64,000 nucleotides of DNA from Candidatus Manganitrophus morganii (GCA_021651055.1 JAJHOH010000001.1:2790001-2854000), one strand, 5' to 3'. Positions 8,010-16,936 are shown, numbered from the stretch's first letter. The notes: generated from the sequence alone by a model not told the origin. A program made the numbers and translations.

Positions 8010-8423
8010 GATTGGAAGGGGCTTCGCCCAAGCCTTACCTGCCTGAATCCAAGGTCGTGGGGCTGCTCGCCCCACACCCCCGCCACGGGGGGTGCGTGCC
8101 CACCCTGTTTATCACACGTGGGGCCGGCGCTGGAAGAAGGTTGTTGGTTTCCGATCTTCACACCAGGTGCGCCTTGCCCCACACCCAAGGATTCCCAGGG
8201 CAGCGGGGGCTGCCGCCCCCCAGCACCCCCCACGGTCAGAACTCGCTCAACCACGGAAGAGCACCGTGGATTGTGCTTCAAACAATGCTGACCTGAAGCG
8301 GTAGGTGGAACGTCTGGACAGAAGAACGCAGGGGTATAGGGGGCACAGGACGCCCATGACGCGTAGTCTCTTTGCTCTCGGATTTCAGATTCCTAATTCC
8401 TAATTCTCAGATTCCTAATTAGC
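8010..8423 (-). repeat. GC-rich dispersed repeat, copy C, with an internal insertion
   Basis: It is the inverse of copies B and D. The GC-rich end faces the oxygenase gene and the AT-rich end (ATTCCTAATTCC) faces rsmE. About 80 bases at 8104-8186, absent from B and D, interrupt it. Confidence 0.8.
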
Positions 8424-8517
8424 TAACCCCCGCCCCAATAGCATCGCCTCTTGCTCTATCGAGCGGCCCATGTTAATAAAGTGCCGTGAACGTTCATCTC
8501 ATTCCCTGGACCCTCGT

Positions 8518-9252
8518 ATGAACCTGATCCTCCTGGAACCCCATGAAGTCGGCGCTTCTGGCGAAGCCGTCCTTTCAGATGCGCGCGCCGTCCACCTGCG
8601 CAACGCCCTGAAGGTGGCGCCGGGATCTCACGTCCGCATCGGTCTTCTCGATGGGCCGCGCGGCGTGGGGACGGTGGTGTCGATCGGCGACGGGACGGCG
8701 GCCTTGCGCTGCGCGTTCGAAACGACTGTTCCTTCCCGGCCGGGGGTCGATCTGCTCTTGGCGCTGCCGCGGCCGAAGGTGATCCGGCGGATCTGGGCCC
8801 AGGTCGCCGCGCTCGGCGTCGGGCAGATCATTCTGACCAATGCCGAGCGGGTGGAGCGAAACTACTTCGACACCCATTGGCTCGCGCCGGAGGGCTACCG
8901 GCCGCGGTTGATCGAAGGGTTGCAGCAGGCGCGCGACACGCGGCTGCCGACCGTGTCGATCCACCGGCAATTTAAAGTACTGATCGAAGATCAGCTCGAC
9001 GGTCTCTTCAAAGACGGGCGGCGTCTGGTGGCCGATCCGGCGGCGGAGAAGCCGGCGGGGGCGGCGGTCCGGGAGGGGGGCGAGGGACGTGTCCTGCTCG
9101 CCGTCGGGCCGGAGGGGGGATGGAACGATTTCGAGAGGGGGCTTCTTGCGGCGCACGGCTTTCAGCCGGTCGGGATGGGCCCCCGGACATTGCGCACCGA
9201 CACCGCCTGCATCGCGCTTTTGGCGTTGGTCCATGAGGGGATGAAAGGATAA
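8518..9252 (+). CDS. rsmE: 16S rRNA (uracil-1498-N3)-methyltransferase
   Basis: This SPOUT-class enzyme methylates U1498 of 16S rRNA using SAM. The protein has 244 residues from ATG 8518 (MNLILLEPHEV); an ATG at 8470 would add 16 residues that do not look like the family. The N-terminal PUA-like part (HLRNALKVAPG) is followed by the SPOUT core, with LLLALPRPK, the QQARDTRLP segment, the SAM-binding knot AVGPEGGW and the final MGPRTLRTDTACIALL. All key motifs are present. Inverted repeat copies C and D flank the gene. Confidence 0.95.
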   Translation: MNLILLEPHEVGASGEAVLSDARAVHLRNALKVAPGSHVRIGLLDGPRGVGTVVSIGDGTAALRCAFETTVPSRPGVDLLLALPRPKVIRRIWAQVAALGVGQIILTNAERVERNYFDTHWLAPEGYRPRLIEGLQQARDTRLPTVSIHRQFKVLIEDQLDGLFKDGRRLVADPAAEKPAGAAVREGGEGRVLLAVGPEGGWNDFERGLLAAHGFQPVGMGPRTLRTDTACIALLALVHEGMKG

Positions 9253-9260
9253 TGGGGTTA

Positions 9261-9594
9261 GATAATTAGGAATCTGAAAATTAGGAATTAGGAATCCGAG
9301 AGCAAGGAGAATGCGCGTCATGGGCGTTCTGTGCCCCCCCATCTTCCTGCGTTTCTTCTGTCAGACGTATTATCTACCAAATCAGGTCACCATTGTTTGA
9401 AGCACAATCCGCGGTGTTCTTCCGTGCGTTGTGCGAGTTGTGACCGTGGGGGGTGCTGGGGGGCGGCAGCCCCCGCTGCCCTGGGAATCCGAAGGGGGGT
9501 GGGCACGCACCCCCCGCGGCGGGGGTGTGGGGCGAGAAGCCCCACGACTTTGGATTCAGGAAGGTGGGGCTTGGGGCGAAGCCCCATTCCAATC
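9261..9594 (+). repeat. GC-rich dispersed repeat, copy D, with AT-rich leader
   Basis: It begins with AATTAGGAATCTGAAAATTAGGAATT-type sequence and then matches copy B through the CACCATTGTTTGAAGCAC and GGCGGCAGCCCCCGCTGCC blocks to the CATTCCAATC end. Together with copy C it forms a long inverted repeat around rsmE. Confidence 0.8.
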
Positions 9595-9658
9595 TAATTT
9601 CTGAGGTTTTAGTCCAGTCTATAAATATCTCCCCTATCGATTCACCTCGATTTCCGAT

Positions 9659-9664
9659 TATAAT
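9659..9664 (+). promoter_or_regulatory. TATAAT -10 box before the CPBP protease gene
   Basis: A perfect TATAAT lies about 32 bases before the GTG start at 9696. No clear -35 box is found at the usual distance, so the promoter call is tentative. Confidence 0.35.
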
Positions 9665-9695
9665 GTCCTGACAATGCCAAGAGAGGGAGAAACGC

Positions 9696-10934
9696 GTGAT
9701 TCAAACGGTGCCCGATGAGAATGCCCCGGAGGAAATCAAAGAAGAAAAGAAATCACCCCCGGTTTCCACCGGCGAGATCGCCCTCGGTATCTCCCTCCCC
9801 TTTCTCGTGATCGCCGCCTCCGTCTTTGTCGATGCCGTCTACGTCCGAAACCATCCCTGGCGCCAGGGATACATCGGCTTTGTTTCGTTGATCCTCTTTA
9901 ATCTGATCCTCCTCGTTTATGCCCTGGCCGTCTGTAAACGGCGGGGGATCTGGCCGCTCTTTCGTCCGATCTCCCCCGCGGCGGTCCTCTCGATGATTCC
10001 CTTCGCAATATTGATCGCCTTCGGCATCAACCTCCTGGTCGGGACGACCCACATGGCGATGGAGAAGATCTTGAACCAAAAGTTCGAGATGCCCGACTAT
10101 TCGGCGCTGGCGACCTTCGGGCCGAACAGCCTCCTCTCCGTCATCATGATCGTGATCGGCTTCACCGCCATTCCGATCTTGGAAGAGATCTACTTTCGGG
10201 GGTTTCTCTACAATGCCCTCAAGACCCGCCTTCCGCTCCTCTTTGCCGCCAATCTGCAGGCGATCCTCTTCGCGGCGGCCCATGGGGCCGGCTTCATGAT
10301 CGGGATTCTCTACTTCATCGCGGGGATGGCGCTGGCGGTGGTTTATGAAATGCGGAAGGAGCTGGTCTCGCCGATCTTGGTCCACGGCGCCATCAATGCG
10401 ATGGCGCTGATGCCGCTGCTCGCCCTGGCGCTTCAGAATTTTCACATGCCGGCCGCCACCTGGGAGGAGGCGGAGCGTCCGCCGGCATGGCTGGCGCCGG
10501 CGCCGCCGGCGTGGATCGATAAGAAAGAGAATGCGGCGGCGCAGCGGCAATACGCCATCGACACCTGGGGGAGCCAAGGGTCCAAAGCGTGGAAGAAAGA
10601 GACCGTCGCGCTGCAGGCGGTCTGCGTCTGGTTTCCCGAAGATCGCGAGGCGTGCGCCAAGGCGAAGAGCGGCGTGGTTGCGATCTACTCCACCTTTCTG
10701 AAAGACCACCGGCGGGCGGTCATCGAGGCCGACCGGCTGATCGCCGAATTTCCGAAGGAAGAAGAGGCGGTCGCCATCGCCTTGACGCGGCGGGGTTTCG
10801 CTTACCTGATGCTCCAGGATTTGGAGAAGAGCCGCGAATCGTTCGAAAAGGTGATCAACGAGTACAGCCAACACAGCACGCCGCTCGAAGAAGCCGCAAA
10901 GGGAATTCAGATATTGGAGAGGGTGGAGAGATAA
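9696..10934 (+). CDS. CPBP (Rce1-like) intramembrane protease with C-terminal TPR-like tail
   Basis: The gene encodes 412 residues from GTG 9696, with GGGAG upstream. The N-terminal 35 residues are charged and cytosolic. Residues about 30-250 hold several membrane helices with the glutamic-protease motifs: EEIYFRG near 163-169, HGAGF near 190, and HGAIN near 230. These fit the CPBP family of membrane endopeptidases. Residues 255-412 are soluble and contain two or three helix pairs resembling TPR repeats (RRGFAYLMLQDLEKSRESFE). A protease joined to a TPR-like tail is less usual; the tail may recruit substrates. The substrate is not known. Confidence 0.8.
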   Translation: MIQTVPDENAPEEIKEEKKSPPVSTGEIALGISLPFLVIAASVFVDAVYVRNHPWRQGYIGFVSLILFNLILLVYALAVCKRRGIWPLFRPISPAAVLSMIPFAILIAFGINLLVGTTHMAMEKILNQKFEMPDYSALATFGPNSLLSVIMIVIGFTAIPILEEIYFRGFLYNALKTRLPLLFAANLQAILFAAAHGAGFMIGILYFIAGMALAVVYEMRKELVSPILVHGAINAMALMPLLALALQNFHMPAATWEEAERPPAWLAPAPPAWIDKKENAAAQRQYAIDTWGSQGSKAWKKETVALQAVCVWFPEDREACAKAKSGVVAIYSTFLKDHRRAVIEADRLIAEFPKEEEAVAIALTRRGFAYLMLQDLEKSRESFEKVINEYSQHSTPLEEAAKGIQILERVER

Positions 10935-11011
10935 TGATTCGATTGGGAATCTGAGGATGAGGAATCAAACGCCTTGGAAGGGGGCAACGCCCCGAATAGG
11001 AAAATAACAGA

Positions 11012-11359
11012 ATGAATTCCGGTATTGTCTACTCCACCGAACATGGTAAAATGTGCCCCGATTGCGGCGAGGCGACGGCGAAATGCCGCTGCCGGAAAAA
11101 ACAGCCGGCTCTCAAAGGGGACGGCATCGTGCGGGTGTCGCGCGAAACCAAGGGGCGCAAGGGGAAAGGGGTCACTCTGATCACGGGGGTGCCGCTTCAT
11201 CCGGAAGGGCTCCGGAACCTCGCCAAGGAGCTGAAGCAGACCTGCGGGAGCGGCGGCACGGTGAAAGAGGGGGTTATCGAAATCCAAGGCGACCACCGCG
11301 ACACCCTGGTTGAAGCGCTCGGCAAAAAAGGATATGTCGTTAAACGCGCGGGAGGATGA
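11012..11359 (+). CDS. yciH: SUI1-family translation factor YciH
   Basis: This 115-residue protein has two short zinc-like cysteine pairs at the N-terminus (CPDCG and CRC). The SUI1/eIF1 core follows, with RKGKGVTLITGV near 50 and CGSGGTVKEGVIEIQGDH near 80. These proteins help monitor start-codon selection on the 30S subunit in bacteria. Length and motifs agree with the YciH family. It follows the protease gene by 77 bases. Confidence 0.92.
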   Translation: MNSGIVYSTEHGKMCPDCGEATAKCRCRKKQPALKGDGIVRVSRETKGRKGKGVTLITGVPLHPEGLRNLAKELKQTCGSGGTVKEGVIEIQGDHRDTLVEALGKKGYVVKRAGG

Positions 11360-11483
11360 TTCATCAATTAGGAATTACGAATCGAGAATGAGGAATGAAA
11401 ATAAAAATTCTTCCCTTTGTTTTGAACGATCAATTCCTAATTCATAATTTCATTTTAACTTCTCATTCGGAGAATCATCGGAA

Positions 11484-11756
11484 ATGACTCGTCTTCTTTT
11501 TACACTTCTTGTGATCACCTTATTGACCTTTCTGTTGGGCCGGTTTCTCGGAAAGTTCCTCTACCGCCGCCCGGCGGGAAGCGCCGAGCGGGTCGATGCA
11601 GGAGACGCGCTGGTGCAAGACCCGAACTGCCTGACTTACCTTTCCAAGAAGAGGGCGCTGGAGGCGAAGCAGGGGGGGGTGACCCATTATTTCTGCGGAC
11701 CCGCGTGCGCCGAGGCGTTCGAAAAGAAAAAAGCAGGGAAGGAGTCGGGCGGTTAG
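11484..11756 (+). CDS. Small membrane-anchored cysteine protein, YHS/PP0621-like
   Basis: The gene encodes 90 residues. One membrane helix (about 3-20) is followed by a basic loop, then a soluble tail with DPNCLTYLSKKRALEAKQ near 47-64 and HYFCGPACAEAFE near 68-80. The pattern DPxC...YFCxxxC resembles small YHS/TRASH-like metal-binding domains, as in PP0621-type proteins. A valine is usual where asparagine is seen in DPNC. A role in metal handling is plausible, not shown. Confidence 0.6.
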   Translation: MTRLLFTLLVITLLTFLLGRFLGKFLYRRPAGSAERVDAGDALVQDPNCLTYLSKKRALEAKQGGVTHYFCGPACAEAFEKKKAGKESGG

Positions 11757-11866
11757 AGCGGTTTGCGGCGACAGACCCCTTTCGTCTTGCCAACATCCAC
11801 CCGGCGATGTATCCTAGTGCCGAGAAGGCGAATCCGGGCTTATAGGGTCCATTTTTAGGAACAACG

Positions 11867-12169
11867 ATGAACAATCCAAATCTGAAATTACCTCTCCGGG
11901 AGATCGGGCTGCTCTGTCGGCGTTACCAGGTCCGTGAGCTTGCTTTGTTCGGCTCGGCGCTTGGTAAAAACTTTGGACCTGAAAGCGACATCGATCTGCT
12001 GGTTGAGTTTGAAAAAGACGCACCAATCGGCTTCCTGGAATTTGCGGAGCTACAGAATGCTCTGAGCGATCTCTTGCATCGCAAAGTGGACCTGGTTCCT
12101 AAAAAGGGACTCAAGCCGCTGATTCGAGACGAAGTGCTCTCCCGTATTCAGGTGATTCATGCGGCGTGA
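11867..12169 (+). CDS. mntA: MNT-type nucleotidyltransferase antitoxin
   Basis: The protein has 100 residues with the minimal nucleotidyltransferase motif: GSALGKN near 28-34, then SDIDLLVEF about 40-48, whose two aspartates bind metal. In MntA/HepT systems this protein adenylylates a tyrosine of HepT and blocks its RNase activity. The gene overlaps the HepT gene by 11 bases, as expected for the pair. Confidence 0.88.
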   Translation: MNNPNLKLPLREIGLLCRRYQVRELALFGSALGKNFGPESDIDLLVEFEKDAPIGFLEFAELQNALSDLLHRKVDLVPKKGLKPLIRDEVLSRIQVIHAA

Positions 12170-12545
12170 AGATCTCTATCTCTGCGACATTCTGGAAGCG
12201 GCTGACGCAATCGCAAAGTTTATTACCGACATCTCTGCGGAGAATTTCGGTGAAAACGACTTGATCCGAAGCGCTGTTCTGCAAAAACTGCTGATTATCG
12301 GAGAGTCGGCGGCACGACTATCTGAAGACTTTAAGGCGAAAAGACCCGAATTCCCCTGGCGGGAGATCGTTGGTTTCCGAAATATCGCAATTCACGCTTA
12401 TTTCGCTGTTGATTGGCAAATTGTTTGGAAAGCGGCCATCATCAATGCACCTCAACTAAGAAGGCAAATTGCGGAGATTCTCTCCAAAGAATACCCCAGC
12501 ACTTATCAGAAATTCCACGACGGTGCCCTCGACGATACCCGATGA
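12159..12545 (+). CDS. hepT: HEPN-domain RNase toxin, HepT/DUF86
   Basis: This 128-residue, all-helical protein has the HEPN motif R-x4-H as RNIAIHAYF around residues 73-81. The tyrosine in the motif is the residue usually adenylylated by MntA. GESAARLS near 49 is also typical of DUF86. It is translationally coupled to mntA. All toxin residues are intact, so the system may be functional. Confidence 0.88.
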   Translation: MRREDLYLCDILEAADAIAKFITDISAENFGENDLIRSAVLQKLLIIGESAARLSEDFKAKRPEFPWREIVGFRNIAIHAYFAVDWQIVWKAAIINAPQLRRQIAEILSKEYPSTYQKFHDGALDDTR

Positions 12546-12608
12546 GAATGGACATGCCACCGCTCTTTTCGTCCGACGCTCTTTCATGTGAGGACGCTCT
12601 TTCTTACA

Positions 12609-13658
12609 ATGGAAAATGATAAAGGGAACGTTTTCCCTATGACCGATTCTTCCTTACATCATCGCGCTCAATCGAACCTCCGCGACACCCTCACATTGGC
12701 CTTGGAGTGCGCCCCCGAGGCGCCGGCCCTTTTAGTCTTTGATGAACAATCCGGGTTGTCGCGCCTTTTAGCGGAAGCCTACCGGGCGGCGCTGCCGAAC
12801 GCCGCCGTATTGAATTTCGATCAGGTCACCGCGAAAGAGATCTTATCCGCGGTCGATCTTCTCCCCGCGAAGGGGCTGGTGGTGCTGGTTCAGTCGACCA
12901 GCTTCCGGCTGAATGAATTTCGATTTCGGGTGGAGCTCTTCAATCGTGGGTTGAAGGTGGTCGAGCATCCCCACCTGGGACGGATCTCCGAAGCGGAGTT
13001 TGCCACCTACCTCGACTCATTGGCGTACGATCGGGCTTATTACCGGTCGGTCGGGCCGGCGCTGAAGGAGCGAATCGACCGGGCGGCGCGGATCGCCGTG
13101 ATCTGCGAAGGGACCGAATTAATCTACGACTCCCCCTTCGAAGCGGCCAAGCTGAACATCGGCGATTACCGCGGGATGAAAAATGTCGGGGGACAGTTCC
13201 CGATCGGGGAGGTCTTCACCGAGCCGAAGGAGGTCCGCCGCGTGAACGGCGCCTTGAAGATCTTCGCCTTCGGCGACGCCGACTTTACCGTCCACGCTCC
13301 CGGCCGGCCCTTCACCGCCGCGATCGAAGGGGGGGTGCTGGTCGCCGCCCCCGACGCGCCGAAGGGGTTTCATGCCGTGTTGGATCAGATCCGGGCCGAG
13401 GAGCGGGAGGTCTGGGTGCGGGAGCTCGGCTTCGGCTTGAACCGCGCCCTGACGCGGGAGCGGCGGCTGACCGACATCGGCGCCTACGAGCGGATGCTCG
13501 GCATCCACCTCTCCCTCGGCGCAAAACACGCCCTCTACACCAAGCCCGGTTTTCCGAAGAGCGGAAAATTCCATGTCGATGTTTTTGCCGCCGTGGCGCG
13601 GGTGGAGATCGACGGAGAAAAGGTGTTCGAAGGGGAGAAATACACGATCATCGATTAG
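12609..13658 (+). CDS. M29-like aminopeptidase / metal-dependent hydrolase
   Basis: This protein has about 349 residues from ATG 12609. The alternative ATG at 12639 is equally good, with a GGGAA upstream, so the N-terminus is not certain. The central NVGGQFPIGEVFTEP near 202-216, GFGLNRALTRER near 283-294, and HVDVF near the end follow the pattern of thermophilic aminopeptidases (M29) and related NicX-type enzymes, whose metal ligands include glutamates and histidines in these motifs. The precise substrate is not known. The gene is convergent with the kinase gene after it and the two overlap by 4 bases. Confidence 0.65.
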   Translation: MENDKGNVFPMTDSSLHHRAQSNLRDTLTLALECAPEAPALLVFDEQSGLSRLLAEAYRAALPNAAVLNFDQVTAKEILSAVDLLPAKGLVVLVQSTSFRLNEFRFRVELFNRGLKVVEHPHLGRISEAEFATYLDSLAYDRAYYRSVGPALKERIDRAARIAVICEGTELIYDSPFEAAKLNIGDYRGMKNVGGQFPIGEVFTEPKEVRRVNGALKIFAFGDADFTVHAPGRPFTAAIEGGVLVAAPDAPKGFHAVLDQIRAEEREVWVRELGFGLNRALTRERRLTDIGAYERMLGIHLSLGAKHALYTKPGFPKSGKFHVDVFAAVARVEIDGEKVFEGEKYTIID

Positions 13659-15409
13659 GAATGGGTCTTTTGTTTCGGAAGCCGCAAGAAGAACGTGGCC
13701 CCTTGGCCTTTTTGCGATTCCACCCAAACCTGGCCCCCGGCGAGATGGACGATTTTGGCCACGATGGAGAGGCCGATCCCGGTCCCCCCCGCCTCGCGCT
13801 CTTTGAGCTGCTGAAACGGATCGAAAATCTTTTTGTGATAGGCCGGGTCGATGCCGATGCCGTTGTCTTTCACGTAGAACTCCGCCCATCCTTCCAGTTC
13901 GCTTCCGCCGATTTCGATCTTCGGATGGGGCTGCTCCCCCATGAACTTTCCGGCGTTGACGATGAGGTTTTGAAAGACCTGGGTGATGTGGAACGACCCG
14001 AAGGTGAAGTGCGGGAGGGAGGGATGAACGACCACCTGCACTTTTTTTTCTTCGAGCCATTCTTGATATCGGTTGAGGATCGCGATCAGCGCCTCTCGAA
14101 CGTCGACCGGCTCGTTTTTCTCGGGGGAGCCGATTCGGGTGAGGATCTGCATCCCCTCGATAAAGTCACCCAGATAGTCCGTGTTCGACAACACCCGTTG
14201 AATGTAATGCTTTCCTTTGTCGTCCAGCACGGCGGCATATTCTTCCAGGAGCAGCGAGGCGACCCCTTGCAGGGAGATCACCGGTCCTTTTAGATCGTGA
14301 GAGAGGGTGTAGACGAACGATTCCAATTCTTTCGTTCTCGCCCGGACCTGCCGCTCCAGACCGTCCCGGGCCTGTTGCACCTCCTCGGCCATCTTGCGCA
14401 GATCGGCTTCGACCCGCTTGCGCTCGGTGATTTCCTCGATTAACAGCGCGGTGCGTTCCCGGATCTTCTTTTCCAGATCGTCGTAGGCTTTCTGAACTTC
14501 GATGACCATCTTGTTGAACGTTTCGCCGAGCGAGCCGATTTCGTCTTTCGACGTGACCTCGACACGGGTATCGAGCTTCCCCCCCGCGATCTCCGCCGCC
14601 GCCGTTTTCAAATGGATGAGGGGATTAAAAATAGACCGGACAAAAAAGGTCCCGGCAGTCAACGCCAAACCGAAAATGAAGGTCGAATAAACGATCAGGG
14701 CGCTGACGGCGGTATCCCGGGATCGCCGGATATGGTCGTTCGCCGCGCCGACATGCGTGTAAATATCGGTGACCACGCGGTGAAGGGTGTCGTCGACCAG
14801 GTTCTTGTACCGTTTTGCCTTGATGATGTAGGTTTCCCGTCGCCGCTCTTCTTGCGCGATCTCCTCCTGATTCCCGGAGGGCTGAAGCCGGAGGATCTTT
14901 TCCTGGGAGGCGATGACCTTCTCGACATACTTCGCAAACCCGCCGAAATAAAGGGTCGCCTTGCCGGCGGCCTGCTGGATCTCGTAGGGGGCGGTGTTCA
15001 CGACCAGGGTGTCTTGCAGCCCCATTTTTTCCCATCGGGCCGAGACGAGCCCTCCCGTCGATTTTTGAAACGCCTCCGTCTTGCTTCCCCAAATCATCGC
15101 CTTCGTAAACATGTCGAAGACCAGGACCGATTCCTTGAATCGGGTTTCGACCGCCTGAAGATGGCCGATCTCCTCATGGGTTCCGATCAACAGAACCCGA
15201 TCGATGGTCCCGGCCCCGAGGGTCAAGGCATGGAGCGCTTCATCGGCGCTCCGGGAAAGGGGAATGCGCTCCGCGATCACTAGGTCGGCCTGCTCGGTCA
15301 CTTGATGAATCCGGGTCACCCCGAAGACCACCAGAGAAAATCCGGCGACGGATAAAAAAGCGAAGATCGCCCCGAGTTTCGCTCTGATTCCCCTGATTCC
15401 ATTGAACAT
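13655..15409 (-). CDS. Membrane sensor histidine kinase
   Basis: The gene encodes 584 residues. A first membrane helix (about 12-32) and a second (about 245-268) enclose a mostly helical periplasmic region. HAMP (about 270-325), a long coiled coil, the HisKA H-box (YTLSHDLKGP, about 370) and the HATPase domain follow, with N box NLIVNAGKF, G1 DNGIGIDP and G2 GTGIGLS. All catalytic parts are present, so it should autophosphorylate. The gene starts 6 bases after the secreted Cache-like gene, and an AGGAG lies over that gene's stop; the two are coupled. No response regulator is adjacent. Confidence 0.9.
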   Translation of the reverse strand: MFNGIRGIRAKLGAIFAFLSVAGFSLVVFGVTRIHQVTEQADLVIAERIPLSRSADEALHALTLGAGTIDRVLLIGTHEEIGHLQAVETRFKESVLVFDMFTKAMIWGSKTEAFQKSTGGLVSARWEKMGLQDTLVVNTAPYEIQQAAGKATLYFGGFAKYVEKVIASQEKILRLQPSGNQEEIAQEERRRETYIIKAKRYKNLVDDTLHRVVTDIYTHVGAANDHIRRSRDTAVSALIVYSTFIFGLALTAGTFFVRSIFNPLIHLKTAAAEIAGGKLDTRVEVTSKDEIGSLGETFNKMVIEVQKAYDDLEKKIRERTALLIEEITERKRVEADLRKMAEEVQQARDGLERQVRARTKELESFVYTLSHDLKGPVISLQGVASLLLEEYAAVLDDKGKHYIQRVLSNTDYLGDFIEGMQILTRIGSPEKNEPVDVREALIAILNRYQEWLEEKKVQVVVHPSLPHFTFGSFHITQVFQNLIVNAGKFMGEQPHPKIEIGGSELEGWAEFYVKDNGIGIDPAYHKKIFDPFQQLKEREAGGTGIGLSIVAKIVHLAGGQVWVESQKGQGATFFLRLPKQKTHS

Positions 15410-15415
15410 GCCGGC

Positions 15416-16018
15416 TTAAAGCTCCTGGATAATGGCGCTGATGTTATAAATCGATTTGATCACGCCGATGGCCCGTTGGGTTTCCGGATCGATCACCGGC
15501 ACATATAGGGCGATCGCCTCCGCCTGTGCGCTGTCGTCGTATTCGATATCTCCGTAGTAATGTTTTCCGCGGCCGCCGGCATACGCCTCGACCCACCAGT
15601 CCTCGTCGGCCTGGAAATAGTCGGAGGTCTTGTTGGTTTCCCCCACGATCAATCCGACGGCGTCGGCGATGAAAATCTCGGCGAATCCGTCGTGCGCTTT
15701 CTGAAACGCGATCAGGTGCCGGGCGCAGTCGTTGGCGATGAATGCGCCGATAAATTCATCGACCCCCTTCACCCTCCGCCATTTCTGATCGAGTTTTTCG
15801 ATCTCGCGCGGGGTGAGGTGCTTGTTTTGATGATTCGACTCCCTGACGAGGCGGATGGTTTTCGGATCTTCCGCCAAGGTTTTGATCAGTTGGATTTTTT
15901 GTTGGAGAATTTCTTCGACCTCTTCGGAGAATGCATTTTCGCCCGCGGTTCCCTCTCCCGGCATCCCGGCGAAGAGCAAGATGACGAGGAAGCGGATCGC
16001 GCAGGCGCGGAAAGTCAT
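15416..16018 (-). CDS. Secreted Cache/PDC-like sensor protein
   Basis: The gene encodes 200 residues from ATG 16018, chosen because GGAGGGG lies 10 bases upstream; an ATG at 16084 would extend it by 22 residues. The N-terminus is a signal peptide (AIRFLVILLFAGM). The rest resembles a single Cache (PDC) sensor domain: a long helix, FIANDCARHLIAF, then IADAVGLIVGETNKTSDYF and the conserved core QADEDWWVEAY, then IALYVPVIDPETQRAIGVI. Cache domains bind small ligands outside the cell. It is in an operon with the histidine kinase and probably supplies its signal. Confidence 0.7.
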   Translation of the reverse strand: MTFRACAIRFLVILLFAGMPGEGTAGENAFSEEVEEILQQKIQLIKTLAEDPKTIRLVRESNHQNKHLTPREIEKLDQKWRRVKGVDEFIGAFIANDCARHLIAFQKAHDGFAEIFIADAVGLIVGETNKTSDYFQADEDWWVEAYAGGRGKHYYGDIEYDDSAQAEAIALYVPVIDPETQRAIGVIKSIYNISAIIQEL

Positions 16019-16243
16019 CCGAATGGGTCCCCTCCAGCCGCGCCGTTTTAAACCGAACCCCGTTTTTGTATTCCGATCGATCATGAATAGATGCCGCCCA
16101 TGGTTCGCCTTTGCTTTTCTTTTCATCGTGCGGAACGGGAGTAAAGGTAAGTATACCCGGCATTTTAAGTCCGTCAAAGAAGGGGCGCGCGGTCTTCCCG
16201 CAGGAAGAGAACCGACATGCGCAGGGAAAAGGGGGGCGGGCGG

Positions 16244-16272
16244 TTGACATTCCAGGTTCGGTATTCTAACGT
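16244..16272 (+). promoter_or_regulatory. Possible promoter for doxX
   Basis: A perfect TTGACA lies at 16244-16249. With a 17-base spacer the -10 is TAACGT at 16267-16272, which is weak. The start codon is 47 bases downstream. Confidence 0.3.
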
Positions 16273-16318
16273 TGACCCGATAGACGAAGCGCTTATCTTT
16301 ACCCAGGAGGATCTGCCG

Positions 16319-16702
16319 ATGTTTATGAAGTCTTTCGCTCCACAGACCTATGCCCTGATGCGGATGGTCACCGGTTTTCTCTTTATGTGGCACGGGACCC
16401 AGAAGCTCTTCGGGTTTCCGATTCCGCCGCAGGGAGAACCCGCCGCCCATGTGGTCTTTATCGCCGGTCCGATCGAGCTCCTCGGCGGACTCTTGGTGAT
16501 GATCGGCCTCTTCACCCGGTGGGCGGCGTTTCTCTGCAGCGGGCTGATGGCGGCGGCCTACTGGATGGCGCACGGGACACAGGCGGTGTTTCCGATCTCC
16601 AATCGAGGTGTGCTGGCGGCCCTCTACTGTTTCGTCTTCCTCTACATCGCCGCCCGGGGACCGGGGATCTGGAGCGTCGACGCCGCCCTCGGCCGCGACT
16701 GA
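16319..16702 (+). CDS. DoxX family membrane protein
   Basis: The gene encodes 127 residues from ATG 16319, with AGGAGG about 11 bases upstream; an open frame extends back to 16217 without a ribosome site. Four membrane helices are visible, with FLFMWHGTQKLFGF near 22-35, then GPIELLGGLLVMIGL, then AAYWMAHGTQAVFPI and a last helix. This fits the DoxX/DoxD family, linked to quinone redox reactions or thiosulfate oxidation, but the exact role of stand-alone members is not established. Confidence 0.85.
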   Translation: MFMKSFAPQTYALMRMVTGFLFMWHGTQKLFGFPIPPQGEPAAHVVFIAGPIELLGGLLVMIGLFTRWAAFLCSGLMAAAYWMAHGTQAVFPISNRGVLAALYCFVFLYIAARGPGIWSVDAALGRD

Positions 16703-16936
16703 GATGGGCTGCTAAAGTCCATCCGCGTCGTGGTTCGCCTTGCTCACGGTGTGAGTAGAGGTACTTCGCACAATTGATTTAGAGCACACTCTCTCCCGCT
16801 CGGAAATCCTCACGTACGATACAGTACGCTGCGGTTTCCTCGCTCCCTGCGGCTAGCGACCTATCTCTCAGAAAAAATAAAACCCCGGATTCTTTCTCAA
16901 ATGGTGTTTATCTGTTTCTACTTGGGAGTCGGTGAG
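16700..16936. other. Intergenic stretch with no gene
   Basis: About 240 bases between doxX and the hairpin. They include CTCACGTACGATACAGTACGCTGCGG (short inverted matches GTACG/CGTAC) and an A-run. No coding region or RNA gene was recognised. Confidence 0.3.

Noticed and set aside
8385-8425. Tandem AT-rich units considered as a CRISPR array
   Set aside because: Units are shorter than CRISPR repeats, there are no unique spacers, and no cas gene is near.
13119-14060. Long frame opposite the peptidase and kinase ends
   Set aside because: It crosses two recognised genes and has no domain or start site.
16082-16573. Upstream extension of the Cache-like gene to 16573
   Set aside because: The region lies opposite the doxX start and has no signal peptide; a strong ribosome site supports the start at 16018.
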